64,000 nucleotides of DNA from Paracoccaceae bacterium (GTDB taxonomy: Bacteria > Pseudomonadota > Alphaproteobacteria > Rhodobacterales > Rhodobacteraceae). The DNA lies in NCBI GenBank assembly GCA_024304985.1, contig JAMWZC010000006.1, positions 62,001-126,000 of the forward strand, in the 5' to 3' direction. Both the position numbers and the translations under genes were made by a program. The notes under the pieces are model-generated. The model searched no databases, was not told the origin of the DNA, and saw only the letters and a list, made by a program, of their open reading frames with translations. How positions within the stretch are numbered: position 1 is the first letter of the stretch; every line of letters begins with the position of its first letter. Below, piece by piece: positions 9,341 through 17,658 of the stretch.

Positions 9341-9352
9341 GGCGTCGGATTT

Positions 9353-9410
9353 GAGTATTTGCAGCAAGATGAAGGGGCATGCGCGCCCCGCTTCATCTTG
9401 CCGTAAATAC
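9353..9410. terminator. Bidirectional hairpin built from two inverted copies of the dispersed element
   Basis: One element copy in plus orientation (9353-9374) and one in minus orientation (9390-9410) flank GGGC-atgcgc-GCCC. Together they can form a near-perfect stem of about 25 bp between 9355 and 9410. It lies between the convergent ends of paaR and the imuB-like gene and ought to terminate transcription from both sides. Confidence 0.7.
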
Positions 9411-9423
9411 CAATTCAGACCTG

Positions 9424-11061
9424 TCACGCAAAGCTGCCATGGCAGAACCAGCCACGCGACATGGCTGCCCCATGCGCAAAGTAGAGCCACAGACGGCTAC
9501 CGCATGCGGTGGTGACGATCCAGTAATCTCGCGTGCCGCTGCGCCAGTCGGGCTCGTCCAGCCACCATTCCGGCGCGATGCGCTCGGGGCCTTGCGCGCA
9601 GGCCAGCGCCAGATCGCGCCGCCGCCAGCGAAACCGCGCGGGCGGGTGAGGGGTGTCCGGGGCCGTCACGGGTTCGGGCCGCCATAGCAGCGCCGGGCGC
9701 GGGGCGGCAGGGGCGGGCCAGTCGGGGGCGGGCTCCGACCATGCGGCGGCCAGGATTTGTGCCGCTTTCTCCGGGATATGGCTGTTGCCGGGATGATGGC
9801 GGGTGATCGCCTCCATCCCGATGCGGGCACCAAGGCGGGTCGTCAGATCCTCGATCGCGGTGTCACGCGCGGCGCGGCTGGCGGCGGCGCGGGCAGCCTC
9901 CAGATGGCCGCTGGACTGTTTGTCATGCAGCGGCTCGGTGCGCAGCGCCTCAAGCCGGAACATGTCGATCCCGAAACCCGCGTCAATCTGATCCAGCCGC
10001 ATCGCCAGAAGTGGACGGATGCGGGCGGGGTCATGGCTGGCGCGGGCAAGGGTCAGGGTAATGTCCTGCCGCTGGCCATCGCTGCGATACGCCTCAAGCC
10101 GCAGGATGCGCGCGCCTTGCCGCTTGTCGTGCAGCATCTCGCACAGGTGCGGCAGCAGACGGTCGAGGGCGGCCAGCATGTCCGCCTCAAGCCCGATGGG
10201 CTCCGGCAGGCTGAGGCGCGTGGCAAAGGCCGTGTCGGGGCGGGCGGGGCTGATCGGCTCGGGCGCGCTGCCCAGCGCCTGATCCAGCCGCAGCACCAGC
10301 CCCTTGCCAAAGCGCCGTGCCAGCGCCGCGCGGGGTTGTCCGGTCAGATCGCCTACATGGCGCAGGCCCAGCCGCGTCAGTTCCGCCACCGTAGCGGGGT
10401 CCAGTCGCAGCGCCGCTACGGGCAGACGGGCCAGTGCGGAATGGGTCTGGCCAATCGCCGCGATGGCAGGGGCGAAGGTTGTGGCGCCGGGGCCGGGCGC
10501 ATGGCGGGGCCGTGCCGCGGCGCGCGACCGGGTGGCGCGCGCCTCCTGCTGGATGGCGTCCCCGCTGCGGCCTGTCGCGGCGCGGCCTCCGGCATGCCGT
10601 GCCAGCGCCCAGGCGGCCCCCGGCGTATCGGCCAGACCCGCCTGCACCGACAGGCCCATGCCTTCAAGCGCGGCACCGATCCGCTCGACCATCGCCGCCT
10701 CGCCGCCGAACAGATGCGCGCAGCCCGTGATGTCAAGGGTCAGCGCATCGGGCGGCTCTTCCGCCACCAGCGGCGCGAATTGCCCGGCCCAGCGGCGCAG
10801 CCGCGTCAGGAACGCCGCCTCTGCCGCCGCATCCCGGGCCTGCGTCGCAAGCTGGGGGCAGATCGCCAGCGCATCGCGCAGCGGTTGACCCGGATAGACC
10901 CCCGCCCCCTGCGCCAGCACCGAGACCGAGGCGATCCGCTGCATCTGTCCGGTCTGTTCGACCACCGCGAAAGGCGTATCGGGCAGGCCGCGCATCGCGC
11001 GCAGCAGCCGTTCCGCGCCAAGGCGGGGAAACCAGAGCGAGAGGATTCGTTTGGGGGCCAT
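9424..11061 (-). CDS. imuB: ImuB-like Y-family DNA polymerase homologue
   Basis: A 545-residue protein with the DinB/UmuC fold. The N-terminus reads ILSLWFPRLGAERLLR, where active Y polymerases have an acidic DxDxFF-type motif, so the catalytic site looks degenerate as in ImuB. TLDITGCAHLFGGE near 100 and the LGLRHVGDLTG region near 225 are typical. ImuB proteins bridge the replication clamp and the error-prone polymerase DnaE2 during SOS mutagenesis. A LexA box lies about 20 bases upstream of the start. Neither imuA nor dnaE2 is next to it here, which is unusual, since the three commonly form a cassette. Confidence 0.85.
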   Translation of the reverse strand: MAPKRILSLWFPRLGAERLLRAMRGLPDTPFAVVEQTGQMQRIASVSVLAQGAGVYPGQPLRDALAICPQLATQARDAAAEAAFLTRLRRWAGQFAPLVAEEPPDALTLDITGCAHLFGGEAAMVERIGAALEGMGLSVQAGLADTPGAAWALARHAGGRAATGRSGDAIQQEARATRSRAAARPRHAPGPGATTFAPAIAAIGQTHSALARLPVAALRLDPATVAELTRLGLRHVGDLTGQPRAALARRFGKGLVLRLDQALGSAPEPISPARPDTAFATRLSLPEPIGLEADMLAALDRLLPHLCEMLHDKRQGARILRLEAYRSDGQRQDITLTLARASHDPARIRPLLAMRLDQIDAGFGIDMFRLEALRTEPLHDKQSSGHLEAARAAASRAARDTAIEDLTTRLGARIGMEAITRHHPGNSHIPEKAAQILAAAWSEPAPDWPAPAAPRPALLWRPEPVTAPDTPHPPARFRWRRRDLALACAQGPERIAPEWWLDEPDWRSGTRDYWIVTTACGSRLWLYFAHGAAMSRGWFCHGSFA

Positions 11062-11081
11062 GAGCAGCTTTACGGCAAAAT

Positions 11082-11096
11082 GTTCACTATTTGTTC
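11082..11096 (-). promoter_or_regulatory. LexA (SOS) box of imuB
   Basis: The plus strand reads GTTC-ACTATTT-GTTC, an exact match to the GTTC-N7-GTTC direct repeat known as the alphaproteobacterial SOS box. It ends about 20 bases upstream of the imuB start, where bound LexA would block transcription. DNA damage induction of imuB is therefore expected. Confidence 0.85.
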
Positions 11097-11140
11097 TTAT
11101 CTAGCGCCGCCCCTGCACAGAGTCGAGTCCGCCAACGGTC

Positions 11141-11416
11141 TCAGCCGCACCAGATCCGCGTGATCCGGCCTTGGGCGTCATAGGTCACGTTCAAACGGTC
11201 GGGGCGATAATCCATCGTCATCGGACTGCCATCGGCCATGATGCGCCGGGCCGCGATCGCGGAAAAATCCTGATCGGCGACAGGCGCACCCAGCAACTGT
11301 TGCAGGGCGGCCGCGCCGCAGGCGTCCTCGGCGGGCAGGGCGACGTTCGGCTCTTCCGGCACGCAGGCGGCCAGAATGAGGATGGCGCCAAGGGCGGCGG
11401 GGGCGGGATGATGCAT
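11141..11416 (-). CDS. I78-type peptidase inhibitor-like lipoprotein
   Basis: A 91-residue protein with a short lipoprotein signal; the lipobox ends LAAC at about residue 18. The mature part has CGAAALQQLLG, GSPMTMDYRPDRLNV and a C-terminal ITRIWCG, the layout of the I78 (potato-inhibitor-like) family, including the two cysteines. Members are thought to inhibit serine proteases, but most bacterial ones are untested. It is divergent from the formaldehyde dehydrogenase gene. Confidence 0.75.
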   Translation of the reverse strand: MHHPAPAALGAILILAACVPEEPNVALPAEDACGAAALQQLLGAPVADQDFSAIAARRIMADGSPMTMDYRPDRLNVTYDAQGRITRIWCG

Positions 11417-11543
11417 GATGTCGGCCTTTGCAGCATTTGATCCGCTTGCAGCCTAGACCGAAACCGCGCCGCCGGGTAGGAGGAGGTTGAATATCGGCGC
11501 GCTTTCGCAAAAGGTGGCGCCCAACAACAGGAGGACGCGAGAC

Positions 11544-12674
11544 ATGCGCACACGTGCCGCAGTGGCCCTTGAGGCCGGCAAACCGCTGGAAGTGATGGAA
11601 GTGAACCTTGAAGGACCGAAAAGGGGCGAAGTCCTGATCGAGGTCAAGGCGACCGGCATCTGCCACACGGATGAATTCACCCGCTCGGGCGCGGACCCGG
11701 AGGGGCTTTTCCCCTGCATCCTCGGCCATGAGGGCGCAGGGATCGTGATCGAGGTGGGCGAGGGCGTGACCACGCTGAAGCCGGGCGATCACGTGATCCC
11801 GCTTTATACGCCGGAATGCCGCGAATGCTATTCCTGCCTGTCCGGCAAGACCAACCTCTGCACCGCGATCCGCAACACCCAAGGGCAGGGTCTTATGCCC
11901 GATGGCACGACGCGGTTCTCGATGCTGGATGGCACCCCGATCTATCATTACATGGGTTGCTCGACCTTCGCCAATCACACGGTCATGCCTGAAATCGCGC
12001 TGGCCAAGGTGCGCGACGACGCGCCTTTCGACAAGATCTGCTATATCGGCTGCGGCGTGACGACGGGCATTGGTGCTGTGATCAACACGGCAGGAGTCGA
12101 GATCGGATCGACCGCGGCGGTCTTCGGTCTGGGCGGGATCGGCCTGAACGTGATTCAGGGCCTGCGGATGGCCGGGGCCGACATGATCATCGGTGTCGAT
12201 CTGAACGACGACAAGGAAGCGATGGCCCGCAAATTCGGGATGACGCATTTCATCAACCCGAAGAAGATCGAAGGCTCGGTCGTGCAGGAAATCGTCAACC
12301 TGACCAAGCGCGGGATCGACCATATCGGCGGCGTGGATTACTCCTTCGACGCGACCGGCAACGTCAAGGTGATGCGCGACGCGCTGGAATGTTCGCATCG
12401 CGGCTGGGGCGTGTCGGTCATCATCGGCGTGGCCCCCGCAGGCGCGGAAATCAGCACCCGCCCCTTCCAGCTGGTCACGGGCCGCGTCTGGAAAGGCACG
12501 GCCTTCGGCGGCGCCAAGGGCCGCACGGATGTGCCGAAATTCGTGGACTGGTACATGGATGGCAAGATCGAGATCGACCCGATGATCACGCACACCCTCA
12601 GCCTTGATGAGATCAACCACGGCTTTGATCTGATGCATGAGGGCAAGTCGATCCGCGCGGTCGTCACCTATTGA
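11544..12674 (+). CDS. frmA: S-(hydroxymethyl)glutathione dehydrogenase / class III alcohol dehydrogenase
   Basis: A 376-residue zinc enzyme that oxidises the glutathione-formaldehyde adduct with NAD. Catalytic zinc ligands are Cys40, His62 and Cys170; structural zinc ligands are Cys92, Cys95, Cys98 and Cys106; the NAD motif GLGGIG is at 195-200. The start at 11544 follows AGGAGG, and an in-frame ATG at 11487 is rejected. The partner esterase fghA lies about 4 kb downstream. Together they form the glutathione-dependent formaldehyde oxidation route, which would handle formaldehyde from the demethylases at 40-46 kb. Confidence 0.96.
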   Translation: MRTRAAVALEAGKPLEVMEVNLEGPKRGEVLIEVKATGICHTDEFTRSGADPEGLFPCILGHEGAGIVIEVGEGVTTLKPGDHVIPLYTPECRECYSCLSGKTNLCTAIRNTQGQGLMPDGTTRFSMLDGTPIYHYMGCSTFANHTVMPEIALAKVRDDAPFDKICYIGCGVTTGIGAVINTAGVEIGSTAAVFGLGGIGLNVIQGLRMAGADMIIGVDLNDDKEAMARKFGMTHFINPKKIEGSVVQEIVNLTKRGIDHIGGVDYSFDATGNVKVMRDALECSHRGWGVSVIIGVAPAGAEISTRPFQLVTGRVWKGTAFGGAKGRTDVPKFVDWYMDGKIEIDPMITHTLSLDEINHGFDLMHEGKSIRAVVTY

Positions 12675-12727
12675 TCCCTACCCCGTCGGAGGCGTCTGGC
12701 CGCAGGGCCGGATGCGCTCCGCGCGGG

Positions 12728-12748
12728 GATATTTACAGCAAGAAGAAG
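12728..12748 (+). repeat. Dispersed intergenic element, GAAGAAG subtype
   Basis: The stretch reads GATATTTACAGCAAGAAGA followed by AG. It lies between frmA and the GNAT gene, 12 bases before the GNAT start codon, so its purine-rich tail could influence translation initiation there. Confidence 0.65.
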
Positions 12749-12760
12749 CAGAGTTGCGCG

Positions 12761-13279
12761 ATGAGTGACATAACGATGCGCGCGGCCACGGCGGCGGATC
12801 ATGCAGCGGTCTGGGATATCCTGCGCCCGGTGTTCCGCGCGGGTGAAACCTATGCCATTGATCCGGCCATATCGCAGGCCGATGCGCTGGCCTATTGGTG
12901 CGGGCCGGGGCGTGAGGCGCGCGTGGCCGAGGCAGGCGGCGCGGTGCTTGGCAGCTATTACATCCGTCCCAATGCCGAAGGCGGCGGCGCGCATGTGTGC
13001 AACTGCGGCTTCGTGACGGCTGCGTCCGCGCAGGGCCGCGGCGTGGCGCGCGCCATGCTGGCTGATGCGCTGGACCGTGCGGCGCAATCAGGCTACCGTG
13101 CGATGCAGTTCAACTTCGTGATCAGCACAAATACCCGCGCCGTGGCCCTGTGGCAGACCGCCGGGTTCGATATCGTGGGACGCCTGCCCGGCGCCTATCT
13201 GCACCCGACACAGGGTTATGTGGATGCGCTGGTGATGTATCGCAGCCTGTTGCCCGACGTGGCAGCAGACGCAACCTGA
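12761..13279 (+). CDS. GNAT family N-acetyltransferase
   Basis: A 172-residue acetyltransferase. The acetyl-CoA binding motif appears as AASAQGRGVARAMLADAL near 88-105, followed by the beta-bulge stretch YRAMQFNFVISTNTRAVALWQTAGF typical of GNAT motif B. The start at 12761 is chosen from the match to the fold; the upstream in-frame ATG at 12671 overlaps the frmA stop and the repeat element. Substrate unknown. It is followed after 15 bases by the NYN gene. Confidence 0.85.
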   Translation: MSDITMRAATAADHAAVWDILRPVFRAGETYAIDPAISQADALAYWCGPGREARVAEAGGAVLGSYYIRPNAEGGGAHVCNCGFVTAASAQGRGVARAMLADALDRAAQSGYRAMQFNFVISTNTRAVALWQTAGFDIVGRLPGAYLHPTQGYVDALVMYRSLLPDVAADAT

Positions 13280-13294
13280 CAGACTGGACAGACC

Positions 13295-14017
13295 ATGGAC
13301 AACCCTTCCCGCCCGCCGCTTCTGGCCGTGCTGATCGACGCCGACAATACCTCGCCGCGCTGGACCCGCGCCATTTTCGAAGAGATTGCGGGCATGGGCG
13401 AGGCGAGCGTGCGCCGCGTCTATGGGGATTTCTCCAGCCCGCAGATGAATGGCTGGAACAAGGTGCAGGCCGAATTCGGTCTGGTGCCGCATCATCAGCC
13501 CGCCAATACCGTGGGCAAGAACGCATCCGATATCGCGCTGGTCATCGACGCGATGGACCTGATGCATTCGGGACGGTTCGACGGCTTCGTGCTGATCTCG
13601 TCCGACAGCGATTTCACGCGGCTGGCCAGTCGCATCCGCGAACAGGGCTTGGATGTCTTCGGCATCGGCGCGCAGAAAACACCCGAGGCGTTCCGCAAGG
13701 CCTGCAAGCGGTTCATTTTCCTCGAAAACCTGATGGGCGCGGACCCGACCGACAAACCCGCCGCCAAGACCACGCCGCTGCCCGCCAGCAACCTGAGCGA
13801 AGCGCGCGATCTGATCCTCAAGGCGATGGACAGCATCGACCAGGAGGATGACTGGTATGCGCTGGGCCCCTTGGGCCAGTTCATCACGGCGGCCAATCCC
13901 GATTTTGACACCCGCAGCTATGGCAAGAAGAAGCTGAGCGATCTGGTCGCGGATCTGAAGATATTCGAGACCAAGCGCGGATCGGGCAATCAGCTTCTGG
14001 TGCGGCGGATCGACTGA
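13295..14017 (+). CDS. NYN domain protein with C-terminal OST-HTH/LOTUS domain
   Basis: A 240-residue protein. Residues 8-150 form a NYN (LabA/DUF88-like, PIN-fold) domain, with acidic residues in LIDADNTS, NASDIALVIDAMDLM and ISSDSDFTRLA that should bind metal for RNA cleavage. Residues 168-240 resemble an OST-HTH/LOTUS RNA-binding module (ARDLILKAMDSI, YGKKKLSDLVADLKIFE). The pairing suggests a sequence- or structure-directed ribonuclease. No target is evident from the neighbours. Confidence 0.85.
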   Translation: MDNPSRPPLLAVLIDADNTSPRWTRAIFEEIAGMGEASVRRVYGDFSSPQMNGWNKVQAEFGLVPHHQPANTVGKNASDIALVIDAMDLMHSGRFDGFVLISSDSDFTRLASRIREQGLDVFGIGAQKTPEAFRKACKRFIFLENLMGADPTDKPAAKTTPLPASNLSEARDLILKAMDSIDQEDDWYALGPLGQFITAANPDFDTRSYGKKKLSDLVADLKIFETKRGSGNQLLVRRID

Positions 14018-14021
14018 TCCG

Positions 14022-14657
14022 TCAGCCCGCGGTGCCGTAGCGGGCCAGGAAGGTGGCAACGGCACCGTCGACCACCCGGTCGATCTCGGCATCCGTGAAG
14101 CTGGTCTGAATCCCGAAGACAGCGCGTGTCCACAGATCCGCCTTGCACAGTTCGGCGAATTGATCGGCGGCCAGTTCCATATCGGCAATCGCCACTTCGC
14201 CGCGTCCGCGGGCCTGCGACAGATAATCCATGATCCGGGCACGCCCCAAGGCGGGGCCGCTGTCATAAAAGGCCTGCCCCAGTTCGGGAAAGCGGTCCGC
14301 CTCGGCCACGCAGACGCGGAAGATGCGCTGCGCGAAATCGGACAGAAGAATGCGGATCAACCGATGCGCGGCAAGCCGGAGCACCTGTGCGGGCGGGGCG
14401 TTCATGTCGATCACCTGCAAGGCGGCGGCGGCCTGACGGCCACATTCGCGTTCGGCCATGGCCGTGAACATCAGCCGCTTGTCGGGGAAATAGCTGTAGA
14501 GCGTGGCCTTGGACACGCCCGCCGCGCGGGCGATATCATCGACCGAGGCCCCCTCGAACCCGGCCATAAGAAACACTTCGCGCGCGCCGTCCAGCACTTG
14601 GTCGTATTTGCGCCCCTTGCGGGGTTTTACACGCGTGTGAACCGCACTCATGTTCAT
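14022..14657 (-). CDS. TetR/AcrR family transcriptional regulator
   Basis: A 211-residue regulator with a TetR helix-turn-helix (about 25-60: GASVDDIARAAGVSKATLYSYFPDK) and a C-terminal domain of the TetR_C type. The ATG at 14657 follows GGGGGA; a second ATG is at 14651, and a longer frame from 14732 would read through the operator and is rejected. A 19-bp inverted repeat lies 32 bases upstream, which suggests autoregulation. No efflux genes are adjacent, so its regulon is unknown; mbfA is the divergent neighbour. Confidence 0.85.
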   Translation of the reverse strand: MNMSAVHTRVKPRKGRKYDQVLDGAREVFLMAGFEGASVDDIARAAGVSKATLYSYFPDKRLMFTAMAERECGRQAAAALQVIDMNAPPAQVLRLAAHRLIRILLSDFAQRIFRVCVAEADRFPELGQAFYDSGPALGRARIMDYLSQARGRGEVAIADMELAADQFAELCKADLWTRAVFGIQTSFTDAEIDRVVDGAVATFLARYGTAG

Positions 14658-14688
14658 GATGTTATCCCCCTGCACCCTCCAATAGTTT

Positions 14689-14707
14689 AAACTGATTGGT
14701 TCAGTTT
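14689..14707 (-). promoter_or_regulatory. TetR autoregulatory operator
   Basis: A perfect inverted repeat AAACTGA-N5-TCAGTTT. On the minus strand it falls between a possible -35 (TTGTCG) and -10 (TAAACT) for the TetR gene at 14022-14657. This is the usual geometry for a self-repressing TetR gene. Confidence 0.65.
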
Positions 14708-14737
14708 CGACAAGCGATCTGCTGCGCGCCATCGCAC

Positions 14738-14766
14738 TTGCCGCAGGATGGGGAATGGCTTAGATT
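14738..14766 (+). promoter_or_regulatory. mbfA promoter
   Basis: A -35 TTGCCG at 14738-14743 and a -10 TAGATT at 14761-14766 are separated by 17 bases. The predicted transcription start, near 14773, falls inside the Irr-type box that follows. Confidence 0.5.
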
Positions 14767-14779
14767 AGAACAATTCTAA
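14765..14779. promoter_or_regulatory. Iron control element (Irr box) at mbfA
   Basis: The perfect palindrome TTAGAA-CAA-TTCTAA matches the iron control element bound by Irr in alphaproteobacteria. It overlaps the -10 box and the predicted start point of mbfA, so binding by Irr under low iron should repress this iron exporter. Confidence 0.8.
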
Positions 14780-14798
14780 TATTCCGGGAAGCCGATCC

Positions 14799-15773
14799 AT
14801 GTCCTTTCTGTCCCATCGTCGCCAGTTCCGTGATCTGAGCGAGCGTGAGGTTCTGGCGCTGGCGATCTCGTCCGAGGAGGACGACGCCCGCATCTATCGC
14901 AGCTATGCCGAGCGTCTGCGCGCCGATTATCCCGACACCGCGGCGCTGTTCGACGGCATGGCGACCGAGGAGGACGGCCATCGCCGCCGCCTGATCGACC
15001 TGCACAGCGCCCGCTTTGGCGATGTCATCCCCTTGATCCGGCGCGAACACGTGGCGGGCTATTATGCCCGCCGCCCGGTCTGGCTGATCGAGAATCTGGG
15101 AATCGACCGCATCCGCGCCGAGGCCGAGGGGATGGAGCGCGAGGCGGAAGCCTTCTACCTCAAGGCCGCGCAGCGCAGCACGGATGCGGCCACGCGCAAA
15201 TTGCTGGGCGATCTGGCCGCAGCCGAGGCGGGGCATCAGGCGGTGGCCGGTGATCTGGAATCGCGGCATCTGGCCGGTGATGCCAAAGCGGCCGAGGCGC
15301 GCACCTCGCACCGCCAGTTCGTGCTGACATGGGTGCAGCCGGGCTTGGCCGGGTTGATGGACGGCTCGGTCTCGACCCTTGCGCCGATCTTTGCCACGGC
15401 CTTTGCCACGCAGGATACCTGGACCACATTTCAGGTGGGTCTGGCGGCGTCCATCGGGGCAGGGATTTCGATGGGTTTCACCGAAGCGGCCTCGGATGAC
15501 GGCGAATTGTCCGGGCGTGGATCGCCCGTCAAGCGGGGTGTCTCCTCTGGCGTCATGACCACAGTGGGCGGGCTGGGCCACGCGCTGCCCTATCTGATCA
15601 CCGATTTCTGGACTGCGACAGTGATCGCCATCGCGGTCGTCTTTGTCGAGCTGTGGGCCATCGCATGGATCCAGAACCGCTATATGGAAACCCCGTTTTT
15701 CCGCGCCGCCTTGCAGGTGGTGCTGGGCGGGGCGCTGGTTCTGGCAGCGGGTGTGCTGATCGGCAGCGGGTGA
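14799..15773 (+). CDS. mbfA: Membrane-bound ferritin-like iron exporter MbfA
   Basis: A 324-residue fusion. Residues 1-165 form a ferritin-like helical domain with Glu/His clusters (SSEEDDARIY, ATEEDGHRRR, AAAEAGHQAV). Residues about 170-324 form a CCC1/VIT1-type membrane domain with about five segments, beginning TWVQPGLAGLMDGSVSTLAP. MbfA proteins export iron and protect against iron and peroxide stress. The upstream Irr box supports the call. The ribosome binding site is weak (GGGAAG). Confidence 0.92.
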   Translation: MSFLSHRRQFRDLSEREVLALAISSEEDDARIYRSYAERLRADYPDTAALFDGMATEEDGHRRRLIDLHSARFGDVIPLIRREHVAGYYARRPVWLIENLGIDRIRAEAEGMEREAEAFYLKAAQRSTDAATRKLLGDLAAAEAGHQAVAGDLESRHLAGDAKAAEARTSHRQFVLTWVQPGLAGLMDGSVSTLAPIFATAFATQDTWTTFQVGLAASIGAGISMGFTEAASDDGELSGRGSPVKRGVSSGVMTTVGGLGHALPYLITDFWTATVIAIAVVFVELWAIAWIQNRYMETPFFRAALQVVLGGALVLAAGVLIGSG

Positions 15774-15864
15774 TCGGGCATGGGGCAGGGCGTGGGCATC
15801 TTCGGTCGCACGGGACGCGCGCATCTGAGATTGACGCCGCCCCCTGCCATGCTACCAACGGCTG

Positions 15865-16794
15865 ATGTTCGAAATTTTCCTGAAGACCCTGCCTTTCTTC
15901 ATGGTGATCGGCGTCGGCTACGGCGCGGGGCGGACCGGCTTTTTCACCGAGGCCGCGACGGCATGGCTGACCAAGTTCGTCTTCTATTTCGCATTGTCGG
16001 CCATGCTGTTCCGCTTTTCCGCGAACCTGTCGCTCGCGGCGGTCTTTGATCTGACCTTCGTGAAGGCCTATCTGTTGGGCACGGTGGTGGTCTATCTGCT
16101 GGCGACAGGCGTGGCGATCCTGCGCCGCATCCCGGTGCAGGAAGCCGCGGTCGAGGCGCAATGCGCCACCATCGGCAATGTCGGCTTTCTGGGCATCCCG
16201 ATGCTGGTCCTGCTGCTGGGAGAGGCGGCGATTGCCCCTGTGATGCTGGTGCTGGCGGTCGATCTGATCGTGTTCGGCAGCCTGATCGTGATCATCATCA
16301 CCGGCGCGCGCGACGGGCGGCTGTCCTTCGGCATCTTCCGCAGCATCGGGATCGGGCTGATCAAGAACCCGATGATCGTGTCCATCGTGCTGGGCCTGAC
16401 ATGGTCGGGGCTGCAAATCCCCATCCCGGGCCCGCTGAATGAATTCGTGATCCTGCTGGGCAATGCCGCCACCCCCGGCGCGCTGTTTGCCATCGGGGCC
16501 TCGCTCGCGTCGAAATCGGCGGAGCGGGTGTTCGTGGCGGGCTGGCTCTCGTTCTGCAAACTGGTCCTGCATCCGGCGGCGGTGGCCGTGGCGGCCCTCG
16601 TGATCTTTCCTGTCGAACCCTATGCGGCAGGTGTCATGATCGCGGCGGCAGCCCTGCCTGTGGCGGGCAATGTCTATATGCTGGCGCAGCATTACGGGAT
16701 TGCACCGCATCGCGTCTCGTCCTCCATCCTGATTTCCACGGCGCTCAGCATCGTCACCGTCTCGTTGGTGATCGGCTGGGTCTCGCTGCTTTGA
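15865..16794 (+). CDS. AEC family transporter (auxin efflux carrier type)
   Basis: A 309-residue inner-membrane protein with about ten hydrophobic segments in the two-times-five AEC layout. Conserved features include the N-terminal FFMVIGVGYGAGRTGFF and the discontinuous-helix region near IGNVGFLGIPM (about 106-116). AEC proteins export or exchange small organic acids such as malate or malonate. Substrate not predictable from this sequence. It is followed by fghA 33 bases later on the same strand. Confidence 0.88.
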   Translation: MFEIFLKTLPFFMVIGVGYGAGRTGFFTEAATAWLTKFVFYFALSAMLFRFSANLSLAAVFDLTFVKAYLLGTVVVYLLATGVAILRRIPVQEAAVEAQCATIGNVGFLGIPMLVLLLGEAAIAPVMLVLAVDLIVFGSLIVIIITGARDGRLSFGIFRSIGIGLIKNPMIVSIVLGLTWSGLQIPIPGPLNEFVILLGNAATPGALFAIGASLASKSAERVFVAGWLSFCKLVLHPAAVAVAALVIFPVEPYAAGVMIAAAALPVAGNVYMLAQHYGIAPHRVSSSILISTALSIVTVSLVIGWVSLL

Positions 16795-16827
16795 CCAATG
16801 ACCAACACCACAAAGGAGGGTTCACCC

Positions 16828-17658
16828 ATGCAAACCATCTCGGAGAATGCCTGTTTCGGCGGTGTGCAGGGCGTCTATAAACACGCCTCCAAGGCCACGG
16901 GCACCGACATGACCTTCGGCCTGTTCCTTCCGGCCGAGGCGAAGGACGGCCCCGTCCCCGTCCTGTGGTATCTGTCGGGCCTGACCTGCACGCATGAAAA
17001 CGCGATGGTCAAGGCCGGCGCGCAGGGCTGGGCGGCGGAACAGGGCATCGCCTTGGTCTTTCCCGACACCAGCCCGCGCGGCGAAGGCGTGGCCGATGAC
17101 GCGGCCTATGATCTGGGGCAGGGGGCGGGCTTCTACGTCAACGCGACGCAGGCGCCATGGGCCCCGCATTTCCGCATGTGGGATTATGTGGCCGAGGATC
17201 TGCCGGGCCTGCTCTTCAACGAATTCGCCCTCGACCCGGAACGGCAGGCGATCACGGGGCATTCCATGGGTGGTCACGGCGCACTCACCCTCGCCATGGG
17301 CCTGCCGGGGCGCTTCCGTTCGGTCTCGGCCTTCGCGCCGATCTGCAACCCGACGGGCGCGGACTGGGGGCGCAAACAACTGACTGCTTATCTGGGCACG
17401 GACGAAAGCACTTGGGCGCGCCACGATGCCAGCCTGATGATGCGCGAGGTGGGTCTGGATATCCCGCTGCTCTGCGATACCGGCACCAAGGACCAGTTCC
17501 TTGACAACCTCCGCCCCGAAACGCTGGCCCATGCCGTGATGACCCGCCGCGCGCAGGCCACCCTGCGCCTGCAACCGGGCTATGATCACAGCTATTTCTT
17601 CGTCTCCACCTTCATGGAGGATCACGTAACCTTCCACGCCGAGGCGCTTTATACGTGA
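16828..17658 (+). CDS. fghA: S-formylglutathione hydrolase
   Basis: A 276-residue esterase-D-type serine hydrolase that converts S-formylglutathione to formate and glutathione, the step after FrmA. Nucleophile Ser146 lies in [10 protein letters not shown]; the acid is in CDTGTKDQ near 222 and the base in YDHSYFF near 255. The start at 16828 follows GGAGG by eight bases; an upstream ATG at 16798 is rejected. The stop overlaps the GTG of the next gene. Confidence 0.95.
   Translation: MQTISENACFGGVQGVYKHASKATGTDMTFGLFLPAEAKDGPVPVLWYLSGLTCTHENAMVKAGAQGWAAEQGIALVFPDTSPRGEGVADDAAYDLGQGAGFYVNATQAPWAPHFRMWDYVAEDLPGLLFNEFALDPERQAITGHSMGGHGALTLAMGLPGRFRSVSAFAPICNPTGADWGRKQLTAYLGTDESTWARHDASLMMREVGLDIPLLCDTGTKDQFLDNLRPETLAHAVMTRRAQATLRLQPGYDHSYFFVSTFMEDHVTFHAEALYT

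Noticed and set aside
11417-11543. GGCGC / GCGCC arms upstream of frmA as an operator
   Set aside because: The arms are short, GC-only and widely spaced, so expected by chance in this DNA.
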